DNA of 16,646 nucleotides from Calditrichota bacterium (GCA_024276455.1 JAJRXE010000097.1:1-16646), one strand, 5' to 3'; numbered from the stretch's first letter, positions 8,064 through 16,254 are shown. Notes: generated by a model not told the origin, from the letters alone. Numbers and translations are program-made.

Positions 8064-8117
8064 GGGCACCGCCTTTCGCAGGGAATGAAAACAATGGGAG
8101 GTGCGGACTGGTTTTAA

Positions 8118-8135
8118 AAACCGTCTTAACGGTTT
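8118..8135. terminator. Hairpin between convergent genes, probable bidirectional terminator
   Basis: AAACCGT, loop CTTA, ACGGTTT: a perfect 7 bp stem with a tetraloop, 55 bases after the plus-strand stop and 37 after the minus-strand stop. On the minus strand it runs into TTTTTAAAA, and on the plus strand into TTTGTT. It is well placed to end both transcripts, but the stem is short. Confidence 0.5.
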
Positions 8136-8171
8136 GTTACAACCAATATTCTGTTTAAACCGCCCAACGGA

Positions 8172-10571
8172 TTAAAACAGCCTTGCCGTACCGAAAGTGA
8201 GAAAAAATCCCCGCTGGTCTAATCGCCAGGTTCCGTCCAGACGGAAAAAATTAAACAACCCGTTCAGAGCAATTCCGATTTCCTGATGAGTGCCTGCCGT
8301 GGTTCGGGGCGAGAAGGGAAGTCCTTCCAGCGTTTGCGAACGCAGCTCCGTTTTTCCGATGGCCCCGTGAAGAATGATTCCCAGATTCTTTCGGGCCAGA
8401 AAGTCTAACCCCAGGATTTCGAACGGCACGGTGCGGAAGTTGTGTTCCGCAAATATGGCCCAGTAACGATCGCCCTCGTAAGGGTGGTAGGCCAGGGTCT
8501 TCAACACGCCGAAAGGCGAAAAGCTGCCCAGGGTACCTTCCACGATGCCCAGGCGCTGGGGCGGCACACTACCCTGCGAGGTGCCCGCTAAGAGGCGCAC
8601 ATTCAGAGTGTTGGGCAGCATGCGGCGTTTCAAAAAGGTATTGAAAGTCCAGTCCACCTCGAAATGGTAGCGAGTAAAGGCAAAGTCGCTGGCAAGCAGC
8701 CCCGGAGCGCTGTGCTCAATTTTTAAAGCGAACCGCTTCTGCCCAACAAACCCAAAGGGAACGTACGCTTCCCCGTAGGCCAGTTCCAGAAACAGGGAAC
8801 GCAGGTTACCCGGTTGAATCGGGGGATTCTCCCGCTGTTTTTCGGAGGGCCGAAAAAGGTTGTAACTGGTGGTCCGGGATAGCGAGCTGTGAGTCTCCAC
8901 CTTCAACCCCAATTCGGTCCGGATATTCAACCGTTTGAATTGATGTCGCAAACTGCCCCGGAAGCGCTCAGTGTGGTAATAATCGAAATAATCCGGTAAA
9001 CCAAACAACAGGGTTTGCAGGGAGTTCAGAATATCCGGGTAATTGGGCGAGAGGAAGCGGGAAGCGGTGCCGGAAAAATAGTTAAAGCGCAGGGAAGTTG
9101 CCCCACTTAGCTGGATTCGCACTTTCGCGCCTCCGTACCATTTTTTCAACCCGGTGTAATAGCCTCCCTGCAAGGACAGATAGAAAGGCTTTCCGAAATG
9201 TTGACGATAGGAAAGCCCCAGCTGAAACTCGTTCACCCGGTTGTAGCTGAACTGGGGGAATAAACGGGAGAGCAAACGGCGGTGTTTGCGCGGAGAGGTC
9301 TGTCCGCTGCTGTTCTCCTCTTCGCTGCTACGAGCGGTGATTTTAATTAATCTGGCCAGTGGTCCGTGCGGTTCAAACGCTTTTTCCAGGGTCATGGTGC
9401 TGTCCAGCTTCTGGTAAGCGATCTCCTCTTTCTGAGACAGGGGAATGACCTGCGGATTGCTGGCAAACAGGCTGTCGGGATTTCTCCGGATGGACACCGA
9501 ATCCACCCGGAGCAGTTTTTTGCTCTCGTAAAGCGAATCCGGCAGGGGCACATTAACCCGGTAATTGGTCAAATGGGAAATTTGGTGGTAATACATGGTG
9601 GGGAAGTAGAGTCCCAGCATGCCGATTTTGAATTTGCCGTCCAGCCGCACGTCCACCGGCAGCCAGAAATCCTTCCCAAAGTTGCTGAACTGCTGGCGGT
9701 AGTGCACTTTCCATTCCTGAATGGGCGGCGGGAAAAGAATTTTCTCGCTGGGAACCAGATCCACTTCAAGCAGGGCGTATTCCCGGTCTAAAACGGAAAT
9801 CCGACCGGTGAAAACCGGTTGCAACTTGGTTTTGGGGGTTACTTCGATGTCGTACACAATTTGGTCGTCCCGCTGGCGCTGTCCCACCAGCTTAAACCGG
9901 TAATATTTCAGGGCGTCCGGGTGCGTCACCCCGATCATTTTAAACCCCATGATTTCGATGTCGTCGTCGTAAAAATTGGCGATGTAACTGGCGGCGGCGA
10001 AGTTCTGCCCGGGACTCAAATTGGAAGTCTGGCGCCTGGATTTAATTACTTCCCGGGAACCTTTTTCCTTGTCCCAGAAAACCTCCGAAATGCTTTCGGT
10101 AATCAGCACCACGCTGGTGTCGTTCTCCAGCCGCTGGCGGGTGTAGGCTTCTGCCCGATAGGTTTTCAAACGTTTCCGCCGTTCCTGCTTGCGGCGAATT
10201 ACCTCCCGCATGATCCGCACCGCCGGATCTTCATCGGTCACCACAATGGGTTCAAGCTGGTAGGCGATTGGTTGCAGTAAAATATCGATTCGCTCCGGAG
10301 AATCGGCCGTTACCTTCACCCGTTTGGTGGCGTAACCGATGTAACTCACCACCAGGGTGGCCGGTAACTTTTTAATCTGGAGCTGGTATTGACCCTCGTC
10401 GTTCGTAATGGTACCGGAAAAGGTGCCCTCGATTTGAATATTGGCCGCTGGCAGAAGAGCCCGGGACTCGGCATCCCGGACGGTTCCCTGAATGAGCTTC
10501 TGGGCGTGGGAAGAAGAGAGAAGAAGGCACACAGTGAGAAAGGGTAAGACAAATTGGCCGCGAAATTTCAT
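8172..10571 (-). CDS. Outer-membrane protein: carboxypeptidase-regulatory-like domain plus DUF5686 barrel
   Basis: 799 residues. A signal peptide spans about 1-23 (LTVCLLLSSSHA, cleavage before QK). A CarboxypepD_reg-like beta-sandwich at about 25-100 has IQGTVRDAESRALLPAANIQI, GTITNDEGQYQLQI and LVVSYIGYATK. A DUF5686-type region follows from about 105, with VIRRKQERRKRLKTYRAEAY, ITESISEVFW and KFKLVG-like strands. A linker of low complexity (about 410-435, Ser/Glu/Arg) precedes a long region of alternating aromatic/polar strands (about 440-799) that ends in a terminal Phe, as outer-membrane barrels do. Family function is unproven; such proteins occur in Bacteroidota and relatives and share N-terminal domains with TonB-dependent receptors, but I see no TonB plug. 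The start ATG has AGGAG nine bases upstream. It lies downstream of the repeat protein gene and probably has its own leader. Confidence 0.82.
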   Translation of the reverse strand: MKFRGQFVLPFLTVCLLLSSSHAQKLIQGTVRDAESRALLPAANIQIEGTFSGTITNDEGQYQLQIKKLPATLVVSYIGYATKRVKVTADSPERIDILLQPIAYQLEPIVVTDEDPAVRIMREVIRRKQERRKRLKTYRAEAYTRQRLENDTSVVLITESISEVFWDKEKGSREVIKSRRQTSNLSPGQNFAAASYIANFYDDDIEIMGFKMIGVTHPDALKYYRFKLVGQRQRDDQIVYDIEVTPKTKLQPVFTGRISVLDREYALLEVDLVPSEKILFPPPIQEWKVHYRQQFSNFGKDFWLPVDVRLDGKFKIGMLGLYFPTMYYHQISHLTNYRVNVPLPDSLYESKKLLRVDSVSIRRNPDSLFASNPQVIPLSQKEEIAYQKLDSTMTLEKAFEPHGPLARLIKITARSSEEENSSGQTSPRKHRRLLSRLFPQFSYNRVNEFQLGLSYRQHFGKPFYLSLQGGYYTGLKKWYGGAKVRIQLSGATSLRFNYFSGTASRFLSPNYPDILNSLQTLLFGLPDYFDYYHTERFRGSLRHQFKRLNIRTELGLKVETHSSLSRTTSYNLFRPSEKQRENPPIQPGNLRSLFLELAYGEAYVPFGFVGQKRFALKIEHSAPGLLASDFAFTRYHFEVDWTFNTFLKRRMLPNTLNVRLLAGTSQGSVPPQRLGIVEGTLGSFSPFGVLKTLAYHPYEGDRYWAIFAEHNFRTVPFEILGLDFLARKNLGIILHGAIGKTELRSQTLEGLPFSPRTTAGTHQEIGIALNGLFNFFRLDGTWRLDQRGFFLTFGTARLF

Positions 10572-10686
10572 GGAAAAGGGCTCCTGTTTTCTGTTCGTCG
10601 CTTTATTTAACCAAAATCAGCATTAGCCAGCGAATTACGCGAATAAGGCTATTAAAAACGATTAAATGAATCAAAAAAATTCATAA

Positions 10687-10730
10687 AAATTTTGCTGAAT
10701 CGTTTGTGGCGCAGCAAAATTTGTTTGCTG
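10687..10730 (-). terminator. Overlapping hairpins between repeat-protein and DUF5686 genes
   Basis: AAATTTTGCTG (10687-10697) pairs perfectly with CAGCAAAATTT (10712-10722), 11 bp with a 14-base loop. CAGCAAA (10712-10718) can instead pair with TTTGCTG (10724-10730), 7 bp with a 5-base loop. On the minus strand the long stem is followed by a T-rich tail, so it can act as the terminator of the repeat-protein gene. The alternative short stem makes attenuation into the downstream gene possible. Confidence 0.5.
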
Positions 10731-10839
10731 TAATACTTCGTCGTTAGTGCACAATCTGGGTTTCAAAATAGAAAAGAACGTGTTATTATCCGATCCCGTG
10801 AATATTCCCCCGAAATGGTCGGATTAAATTAACCGGAAT

Positions 10840-12012
10840 TTAGAATTTAGTATTGAACAGGGGTAAATACTTCAAATAGCGGGGATTGGTCTCCACATGG
10901 TTGATCAGCCCGATTTGAATCCCGGAAATGGCATGAGTGGAATTGTAAATTCCCAGGGTGAATCCCATTTGTTTCTCCCTGATCAGGTTAACGAGTCCCA
11001 GCGCAATGCCCTGCAGCTTTCGAACGGTTAGCAGAGCGGTGAGGCCCAGTCCGGTGAGTTGCGGTGTTTTAATCCGGTAAACAGCGGCATTGAATCCCTG
11101 AGCCGTTTGGGTGGCTTTCAACATTCCCAGGGTGGCCTGGAACCCGGTCAGCCGGGAGCCATGAAGACCCATGCCGCCAACGGAAAGGCCTTGCAGGGAA
11201 CCTTCGGAGACGACCGCCAGACCGCCGAGATTGATTCCGGCAATTTTCTCCTGACCCACTACGGCCAGTCCGCCGATATTCAGGCCCAGGACCGGACCTT
11301 CGGACACCACCGCCAGTCCGCCCAGGTGAATTCCTTGGACGGCTTTTTGACCCACCACCGCCAATCCTCCTACACTAACTCCCTGTATTTTCCCTTCGGA
11401 AACGGTTGCCAGCCCACCCACGACAACCCCCTGAAGGCTTTTCTCGCCCACCACTGCCAGAGCGCTTAATCCCACCCCGCGCAGATTCCCGGTGGAAACC
11501 AGGGCTAGCCCGCCGAGGTGAATCCCGGTCAGGTTTCCCTGCGCCACCACGGCCCCTCCGGCCAGACTGATTCCGGAAACGTTGCTTTCGCCCACCACCG
11601 CCAATCCGCCCAGCGACATACCCGCTACATTGCCACCGGAGTGCACGGCAAGCCCGCCAATCTGCAGTCCGACGATCGAACTCCCGGTAGAGACACCCAC
11701 CAGGCCGGCACTGAAGCCCCGAATTTGGTTCGCATCGGGACCTACCAGCCCCAGGGCAATGCCGTTTAGCCGAAAAACGGGATTTCGGCCCGGTTTCCAG
11801 AGGGTAAGGTTGAGCCCGTTGACTGCCACCACCTGACGGTCGCTGAAGTTCAGGCGAATGCCGTTGACGCGGGCGGAATTCCCGATGCTTATTCCGTAGT
11901 GGTTGATGGTTAAATCGAGACTGCGGTGGGCGGGGGAATCGTTTCCTCGCGAATAGCCAGGTTGAATGAACCACAACAGAATAATCGTCCAGAGAAAGTG
12001 AGATTTGCTCAT
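10840..12012 (-). CDS. Exported glycine-rich 16-residue-repeat protein, LA_2272 surface-repeat-like
   Basis: 390 residues. A signal peptide spans about 1-22 (FLWTIILLWFIQPGYS). A beta-rich N-terminal part (about 30-113) is followed by ten uninterrupted 16-residue repeats at residues 114-273, consensus xGxxLGGLAVVxxGxL. Degenerate copies follow: GLGLTALLTV, LQGIALGLVNL, MGFTLGIYNS and ISGIQIGLINHVE. It ends LPLFNTKF. The C-terminal copies with GLxN resemble the Leptospira LA_2272-type surface repeat family as I remember it; that link is from memory and needs a profile search. No catalytic motif or sorting tail is visible. The regular hydrophobic/Gly pattern suits a beta-solenoid or barrel in the outer membrane or periplasm. 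The start ATG at 12012 has GAGGT five bases upstream and overlaps a mini-ORF. It precedes the DUF5686 outer-membrane gene. Confidence 0.8.
   Translation of the reverse strand: MSKSHFLWTIILLWFIQPGYSRGNDSPAHRSLDLTINHYGISIGNSARVNGIRLNFSDRQVVAVNGLNLTLWKPGRNPVFRLNGIALGLVGPDANQIRGFSAGLVGVSTGSSIVGLQIGGLAVHSGGNVAGMSLGGLAVVGESNVSGISLAGGAVVAQGNLTGIHLGGLALVSTGNLRGVGLSALAVVGEKSLQGVVVGGLATVSEGKIQGVSVGGLAVVGQKAVQGIHLGGLAVVSEGPVLGLNIGGLAVVGQEKIAGINLGGLAVVSEGSLQGLSVGGMGLHGSRLTGFQATLGMLKATQTAQGFNAAVYRIKTPQLTGLGLTALLTVRKLQGIALGLVNLIREKQMGFTLGIYNSTHAISGIQIGLINHVETNPRYLKYLPLFNTKF
11194..11673 (-). repeat. Ten in-frame 48-bp tandem repeats with 96-bp super-period
   Basis: The segment codes ten 16-residue units without any indel. 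From the fourth unit on, the turn alternates strictly between a Ser type (VSTG, VSEG) and a Gly type (VGEK, VGQK, VGQE), giving a 32-residue higher-order unit. At DNA level the copies differ at many synonymous sites (for example ACCGCCAGTCCGCC against ACCGCCAATCCTCC), so the array is old and kept by selection on the protein rather than freshly expanded. Confidence 0.85.
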
Positions 12013-12023
12013 TGGTACCTCAT
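12009..12023 (-). CDS. Possible mini-ORF (MRYQ) coupled to the repeat-protein start
   Basis: ATG AGG TAC CAA TGA, preceded by AGGAGG (12038-12033) at a nine-base spacing, the best ribosome binding site in this leader. Its TGA overlaps the ATG of the main gene (ATGA), an arrangement typical of translational coupling. The main start also has its own weaker GAGGT inside the mini-ORF. It may be coincidence; four codons cannot be tested by homology. Confidence 0.35.
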   Translation of the reverse strand: MRYQ

Positions 12024-12049
12024 TTTTTATTCCCTCCTGACCGATTCCT

Positions 12050-12077
12050 AATTTAACGGAAATAAATTGTTTGACAA
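12050..12077 (-). promoter_or_regulatory. Sigma-70-like promoter candidate of repeat-protein gene
   Basis: On the minus strand: TTGTCA (12077-12072), 16-base spacer, TAAATT (12055-12050), about 38 bases before the start codon at 12012. It lies downstream of the terminator at 12251-12290, consistent with a separate transcript. Confidence 0.45.
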
Positions 12078-12250
12078 AATATACGAAATGATTTACGGAA
12101 GGTTACATGTGCGGGGGTTCTTTTATTTTCCGCTCAATAGAGTAAGAAGAGGTCCGACGTTCAGGGGAAGCCGTTCTAAAATTTCACGCTAAATTAACTC
12201 TCTGCCGGGCTGAAATCAGGGGGGCAATTCCGTACCGCATATTTAATTCT

Positions 12251-12290
12251 TAAAAATCCCCTTCCCGCTAAGGCCGCAGGGAAGGGGATT
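12251..12290 (-). terminator. Strong Rho-independent terminator
   Basis: The 12 bp perfect stem AATCCCCTTCCC/GGGAAGGGGATT (12255-12266 with 12279-12290) has a 12-base loop and is followed on the minus strand by a T-run. It lies 20 bases after the stop of the propeller gene and ends that transcript. Confidence 0.88.
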
Positions 12291-12310
12291 CATCGGGGTT
12301 TCCGGGCAGG

Positions 12311-14521
12311 TTATTTGATCAGCAGCATTTTGCGGGTTTCCAGAACACCCGGCGCTTCTAACTGGTAGAGGTACACCCCGCTGCCGCGATTTTGAGCGTG
12401 AAAAGTAACCTTGTGTTTGCCGGCTGTTTGAAATCCCCTGACCAACTCGCTCACCTTTCTCCCGGAGACGTCGTACACGGTAAGGCGAATGTTCCCGCTC
12501 TGGGGTAAATCGTATTCAATCGTGGTGGAGGGATTGAATGGATTGGGGTAGTTCTGGTGCAGCTGGAAACCCGTAATCCGATTGGAGGGTTGATTTTCCC
12601 GGTTAATGCCCAGCACAACGCCGTTCTCGTTATAGGCACAGAGATTGATCTGCTGTTCGTAAAGGCTGGTAGTGGCGATCCATATATTCCCCAGAGAATC
12701 GGTTACCACCGCTGTGATATCGTTGGTGGGCAAGCGCGAGTTTTCGATGGTGATTTCCTCCCAATTATTCTCGGAAATAAATTTCACCAATCCCTGGTTG
12801 GTTGCAACCCATTTGTTGGAATTCGCATCGATATGCAATTGGTGAATGGATTTTCCGTCCAGACCGCAAACGTTGCGACTAACGGTTTGCCATTGTCCAG
12901 AAATGAATTCCGCCAGGCCTCCCTTGTCCCAGCTGGTGCCGTTCCAGTAACTGGGTACAGCGGCCCAGATTGCGTCACTGAGATCTCGCGCTAAAGAAAG
13001 AATGCCCCAGCCCGGTAAGCTGGCGTTGGTGGGATCGTACACCGTCCAGTTCTCTCCCTGGTCGAAGCGGACCACCCCTTTCCGGGTGCCGATCCAGAGA
13101 TGATTGTTGCTGTCCACCACCAGAGAAAGGATGTCGTTGTCTGGCAAGGGATAATCGGGAGCTTTGTAAGCCACCCAGCTATTTCCATCATATTTAACCA
13201 GGCCGTTGTTTGCCAATCCGACCCAGAGATTGTTGTTCTGGTCAACTACCAGGCAGTTTACCGTGTATCCGGTAACCGCGCTGTTCTGAAATACTGACCA
13301 GTCTGTTCCCTCGAGCAGGGCAATGCCATTTTGTTGTGTTCCGATCCAGAGACGGTTGCCGTTTTCCATGTAGAGAGCTGTAATATTATCACCGGGCAGA
13401 GCCGAATTGCTGCTGGTGTACACCTGCCAGTTGGCGGTGTCGAATCTCAGCAGTCCGCCGCCAGCCGTTCCGATCCAGAGATTGATTTTTCGGCCCATCG
13501 CCAGAGAAGAAATAGAGAACCGGGGTAACGGAGAGTTGGAGGTTCGGTAGGTGCTCCACTCGCTGCCATCGAACATGACCAGACCGCGAAGGGTTCCCAC
13601 CCAGAGATGGTTCTGAGAATCCACCAGCAGCGCGTAAACGTACTGGTTTGGAAGGGGCGCGTTGTCGAGGTTAAAATGGGCCCAGTTTTGTCCGTCGAAG
13701 TAAAATACTCCTTGATCGGTGCCGAACCATTTGTTGTTGTTGTGATCGATCGCCACCACGTATATTTTGTCGGTGGTGAGGGGGGAATTGGTGGAGTTGT
13801 ACGATTGCCAGGTTCCGCTGCCCGGACTGAAAATCAGGATACCTTTATCGGGCGTTGCCATCCAGAGATTGCCGTCTGCGTCCCTGGCAAGGGAATAGAT
13901 GAAGTAGCTTTCGATTCCGGAATTGGTGGGATCATAAATAGTCCAGGTTTCTCCCACAATTTTCACCAGGCCGCCCCCGCTGCCAATCCATTTGGTGCCG
14001 TTGGCGTCGAGAAGGATGTCGTACACATGCTCCGAAGGGAGCGCTGAGTTCCAGGTGCGGTAGCCGGTCCAGGTGTTCCCATCGTAAACGGCCAGCCCGG
14101 CATCCTGGTACCCAACCCAGGTGGTTCCGTTTTCTTCCACGGCAATGGTGTTGGGATACACCTCCACCCCGCTGTACAGATCGGAGCTTAAGGTTTCCCA
14201 GCCGCCGTTGTGGTAAGTCAGCACGCCATCTCCCTCCGTACCGAGCCATTTTTTTCCGGAGGAATCGATGGCGATGGCGTGCACGGCGTTGGAAGGCAGG
14301 GGCGAGTTCGCCCGATTGAAAAATTGCAGGCTGCCATCGGTTTTGCTCATGCGAACGAGGCCGCCAACCGTACCAATCCAGATGTAGTCGGCCTCCTCGG
14401 CGAGGGCGTAAATGTTCTCGCCGTAGCTAAAGTTCAGCCACTGCGGGGTGCTCTGACCAAATAGAAGCCCCCGGGTAAAAATGGTTACTAATAAAACGGA
14501 AAGTACTAAGCTTCGCATCAT
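12311..14521 (-). CDS. Secreted double beta-propeller (Reg_prop repeats) with T9SS C-terminal sorting domain
   Basis: 736 residues. A signal peptide spans about 1-23 (SLVLSVLLVTIFTRGLLFGQ). The body is built of 40-50-residue units, each with a [KL]W[IVL]GTxxGL[VL] strand followed by an aromatic strand such as WTIYDPTNS. I count 14 such strands, with tryptophans near residues 48, 92, 135, 177, 220, 265, 307, 349, 392, 433, 476, 519, 571 and 614. That fits two seven-bladed propellers of the kind found as periplasmic sensors of hybrid two-component systems. Here no kinase, membrane helix or regulator follows. Instead residues about 655-736 form a canonical sorting tail (NYPNPFNPSTTIEYDLP, LTVYDVSGRKV, GVYLYQLE, RKMLLIK). 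Predicted to be exported and anchored or released by T9SS; the ligand is unknown. AGGAG precedes the tandem ATGATG start by six bases. Confidence 0.87.
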   Translation of the reverse strand: MMRSLVLSVLLVTIFTRGLLFGQSTPQWLNFSYGENIYALAEEADYIWIGTVGGLVRMSKTDGSLQFFNRANSPLPSNAVHAIAIDSSGKKWLGTEGDGVLTYHNGGWETLSSDLYSGVEVYPNTIAVEENGTTWVGYQDAGLAVYDGNTWTGYRTWNSALPSEHVYDILLDANGTKWIGSGGGLVKIVGETWTIYDPTNSGIESYFIYSLARDADGNLWMATPDKGILIFSPGSGTWQSYNSTNSPLTTDKIYVVAIDHNNNKWFGTDQGVFYFDGQNWAHFNLDNAPLPNQYVYALLVDSQNHLWVGTLRGLVMFDGSEWSTYRTSNSPLPRFSISSLAMGRKINLWIGTAGGGLLRFDTANWQVYTSSNSALPGDNITALYMENGNRLWIGTQQNGIALLEGTDWSVFQNSAVTGYTVNCLVVDQNNNLWVGLANNGLVKYDGNSWVAYKAPDYPLPDNDILSLVVDSNNHLWIGTRKGVVRFDQGENWTVYDPTNASLPGWGILSLARDLSDAIWAAVPSYWNGTSWDKGGLAEFISGQWQTVSRNVCGLDGKSIHQLHIDANSNKWVATNQGLVKFISENNWEEITIENSRLPTNDITAVVTDSLGNIWIATTSLYEQQINLCAYNENGVVLGINRENQPSNRITGFQLHQNYPNPFNPSTTIEYDLPQSGNIRLTVYDVSGRKVSELVRGFQTAGKHKVTFHAQNRGSGVYLYQLEAPGVLETRKMLLIK

Positions 14522-14529
14522 GGTTTACT

Positions 14530-14543
14530 CCTAAATATTTAGG
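14530..14543 (-). promoter_or_regulatory. 14-bp palindrome over the ribosome binding site
   Basis: CCTAAATATTTAGG is a perfect palindrome that runs into the AGGAG Shine-Dalgarno site of the propeller gene. A second small palindrome, CAATATTG (14545-14552), sits beside it. It could be an operator or simply AT-rich leader sequence. Confidence 0.3.
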
Positions 14544-14634
14544 CCAATATTGCCCGAGTGGAACGTCTTTTTCCCTTCGGAAGACCGCTTTCCGGACGGC
14601 AAAAAATGCCTTCCAGCGCTGACTCCCGGCGGGG

Positions 14635-16254
14635 TTATTTAAGGAGAATCATTTTCCGGCTTTGAATCGTTCTGCCGGTGATCAATTGGTACACATATAT
14701 TCCACTGGCCAAATCAGAAGCATCGAAGGTGACCCGGTACGAACCGGGTGTTTTGGGCTCATCGACCAGTGTGGCAATTTCCCGACCGGTTACATCGAAG
14801 ATTTTCAGAGAAACGTGAGCCGCTCTCGGCACATCGAATCGAATCGCGGTAGTGGGATTGAACGGGTTAGGAAAATTCTGGTACAGCGCCAAGCTGGAGG
14901 GGAGAAACCGCTCTTCTTTCTCAATGCCAGTCACTCGCAATAAGTTTGGAACATAAATTTTTCCTTCCACCAGGCATTTAGGGTGTTGGGCCCAAGGCTG
15001 GAATTCGTAAACAAAGTGCAGGGTGTCATCGCTGGTGATGGTAAAATCGTGGTATTGGAAAATTCCACCGTCGGGGTAGAAGTCCGGTGCTGGAAGAAGA
15101 AGGTGGCCGAAATCCCCCTCCGGAGTGTAGTAGCTGATTTCCGCGGAGAAGAATCCGGTGGAATAACCGTCAAAGTCGCCCCAAAAAGCGGTCCCATCGT
15201 TGGCAAACAGAATACGTTCGTTTGCTGGGTCCCTTGTGGAAGCCTCTATATTTCCTCCGGATCTGGTGGGATATTGGTCCATTATTTTGCTCCATCTACC
15301 ATTTGCTTTTAAAAAAAGTGGATTTCCCAGTGGTCCTTTGGCGAGCAACAAAATGTCTCCGTTGCCTTTCTTTCCCATGGCGAGAGAATAACGATTCAAG
15401 TAATCGTAGTCCCAATTGTCGCTAATGGTGCTGTCGGCAAAATCTTTGACATAGCCGTTGGCCGTTTTCCGGAATACGTAAACTCCCCAGTAGGAATGGT
15501 CCGGATGTCTTACATAAAAGGAAAAGGCAAGGTATTCGCCGTCTTTAGTGACCACCGGCTTGCTACCCCGTCCGTAAATCCGTGGTAAATCCACCACTGT
15601 AAAGGTGGTGTCGCTGGTCCAGTTTTTCCCAACCACTAAGGGTCGGTAAAGGACTTTCGTTCCGAATGCATCGTAGATGATGGTGTCCACTACCGTGCGC
15701 CACCAGTAGGCCGTCACCCCATTTTCGTCGGTGCTCAGGTTGAAACCGTCCTGGTAATATTCATTCAACCAGTCAATCCAATCCGGGGCTGTGGCTTCCG
15801 GATCGGAGCAAAAGAGGGTTTCGACCCATCCCGTGCCGGTAAGGCTGGTGTATTTCAGGACGTAATTGGCCACGTTTTGCTCCGTTCTGTCCCCATAAAA
15901 AATAATGGGGGTAACATTGTGCATGAGAATAATATTCAACGGTTGGTGGTAGATTTTGTCGGTGTAGCTCCCGACCACTTCAAAGTTCCAGCGGCCTATT
16001 CCCTGCCGGGTGCCCAGTAAAACGTCCGCCCAGGCCTGGCTGCTGTCGTTGTTGTACATCTTTTTAGCGGCGAGGTAGAGATTTTCTCCGTTAGTGGCCA
16101 GGTGCACATCAGAATAGCCGGTGTACCACCCGGAGCTGTAATCCTCCTGAGCAATGGAATCCAATATGGTTATGGTAAGGTAATCTTGCAGGTTCTCCTG
16201 TGCCAATAAAGTGCCCCAGACGAAGCAGATCGCGATGAAAAAATTCTTTGTCAT
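14635..16254 (-). CDS. Secreted protein of unknown N-terminal fold with T9SS C-terminal sorting domain
   Basis: 539 residues. A signal peptide spans about 1-18 (FFIAICFVWGTLLAQ). Residues about 20-440 match no family I recognise. They are rich in Trp, Tyr, Asp and Gly with short strands (VHLATNGENLYLAAKK, KPVVTKDGEYLAFSFYV, YSLAMGKKGNGDILLLAKG, DFTITSDDTLHFVYEF). That texture suggests a sialidase-like or other beta-propeller that reads like a field-report repeat, but I cannot count blades reliably. No catalytic Asp-box signature is clear. The tail (about 455-539) is canonical: NFPNPFNPTTAIRFDVP, LKIFDVTGREIATLVDE, GIYVYQL, SRKMILLK. GGAGA lies about eight bases before the ATG. It lies between the zinc-ribbon gene (62 bases upstream) and the propeller gene (113 bases downstream), all on the same strand and perhaps co-transcribed. 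Confidence 0.82.
   Translation of the reverse strand: MTKNFFIAICFVWGTLLAQENLQDYLTITILDSIAQEDYSSGWYTGYSDVHLATNGENLYLAAKKMYNNDSSQAWADVLLGTRQGIGRWNFEVVGSYTDKIYHQPLNIILMHNVTPIIFYGDRTEQNVANYVLKYTSLTGTGWVETLFCSDPEATAPDWIDWLNEYYQDGFNLSTDENGVTAYWWRTVVDTIIYDAFGTKVLYRPLVVGKNWTSDTTFTVVDLPRIYGRGSKPVVTKDGEYLAFSFYVRHPDHSYWGVYVFRKTANGYVKDFADSTISDNWDYDYLNRYSLAMGKKGNGDILLLAKGPLGNPLFLKANGRWSKIMDQYPTRSGGNIEASTRDPANERILFANDGTAFWGDFDGYSTGFFSAEISYYTPEGDFGHLLLPAPDFYPDGGIFQYHDFTITSDDTLHFVYEFQPWAQHPKCLVEGKIYVPNLLRVTGIEKEERFLPSSLALYQNFPNPFNPTTAIRFDVPRAAHVSLKIFDVTGREIATLVDEPKTPGSYRVTFDASDLASGIYVYQLITGRTIQSRKMILLK

Noticed and set aside
11194..11673. CRISPR array or minisatellite
   Set aside because: The 48-bp periodicity is in frame inside a protein gene, has no unique spacers, and diverges at synonymous sites.
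11375..11974. 199-residue open frame overlapping the repeat protein
   Set aside because: It is an Arg/Gly/Pro-rich shadow frame created by the repetitive codons, with no ribosome binding site and no signal peptide.
12071..12076. Plus-strand TTGACA as a promoter -35
   Set aside because: No -10 sequence at the right distance and no plus-strand gene downstream.
14570..14625. Terminator between the two T9SS-tailed genes
   Set aside because: CGGAA/TTCCG and GGCA/TGCC stems are only 4-5 bp and are not followed by a T-run on the minus strand.
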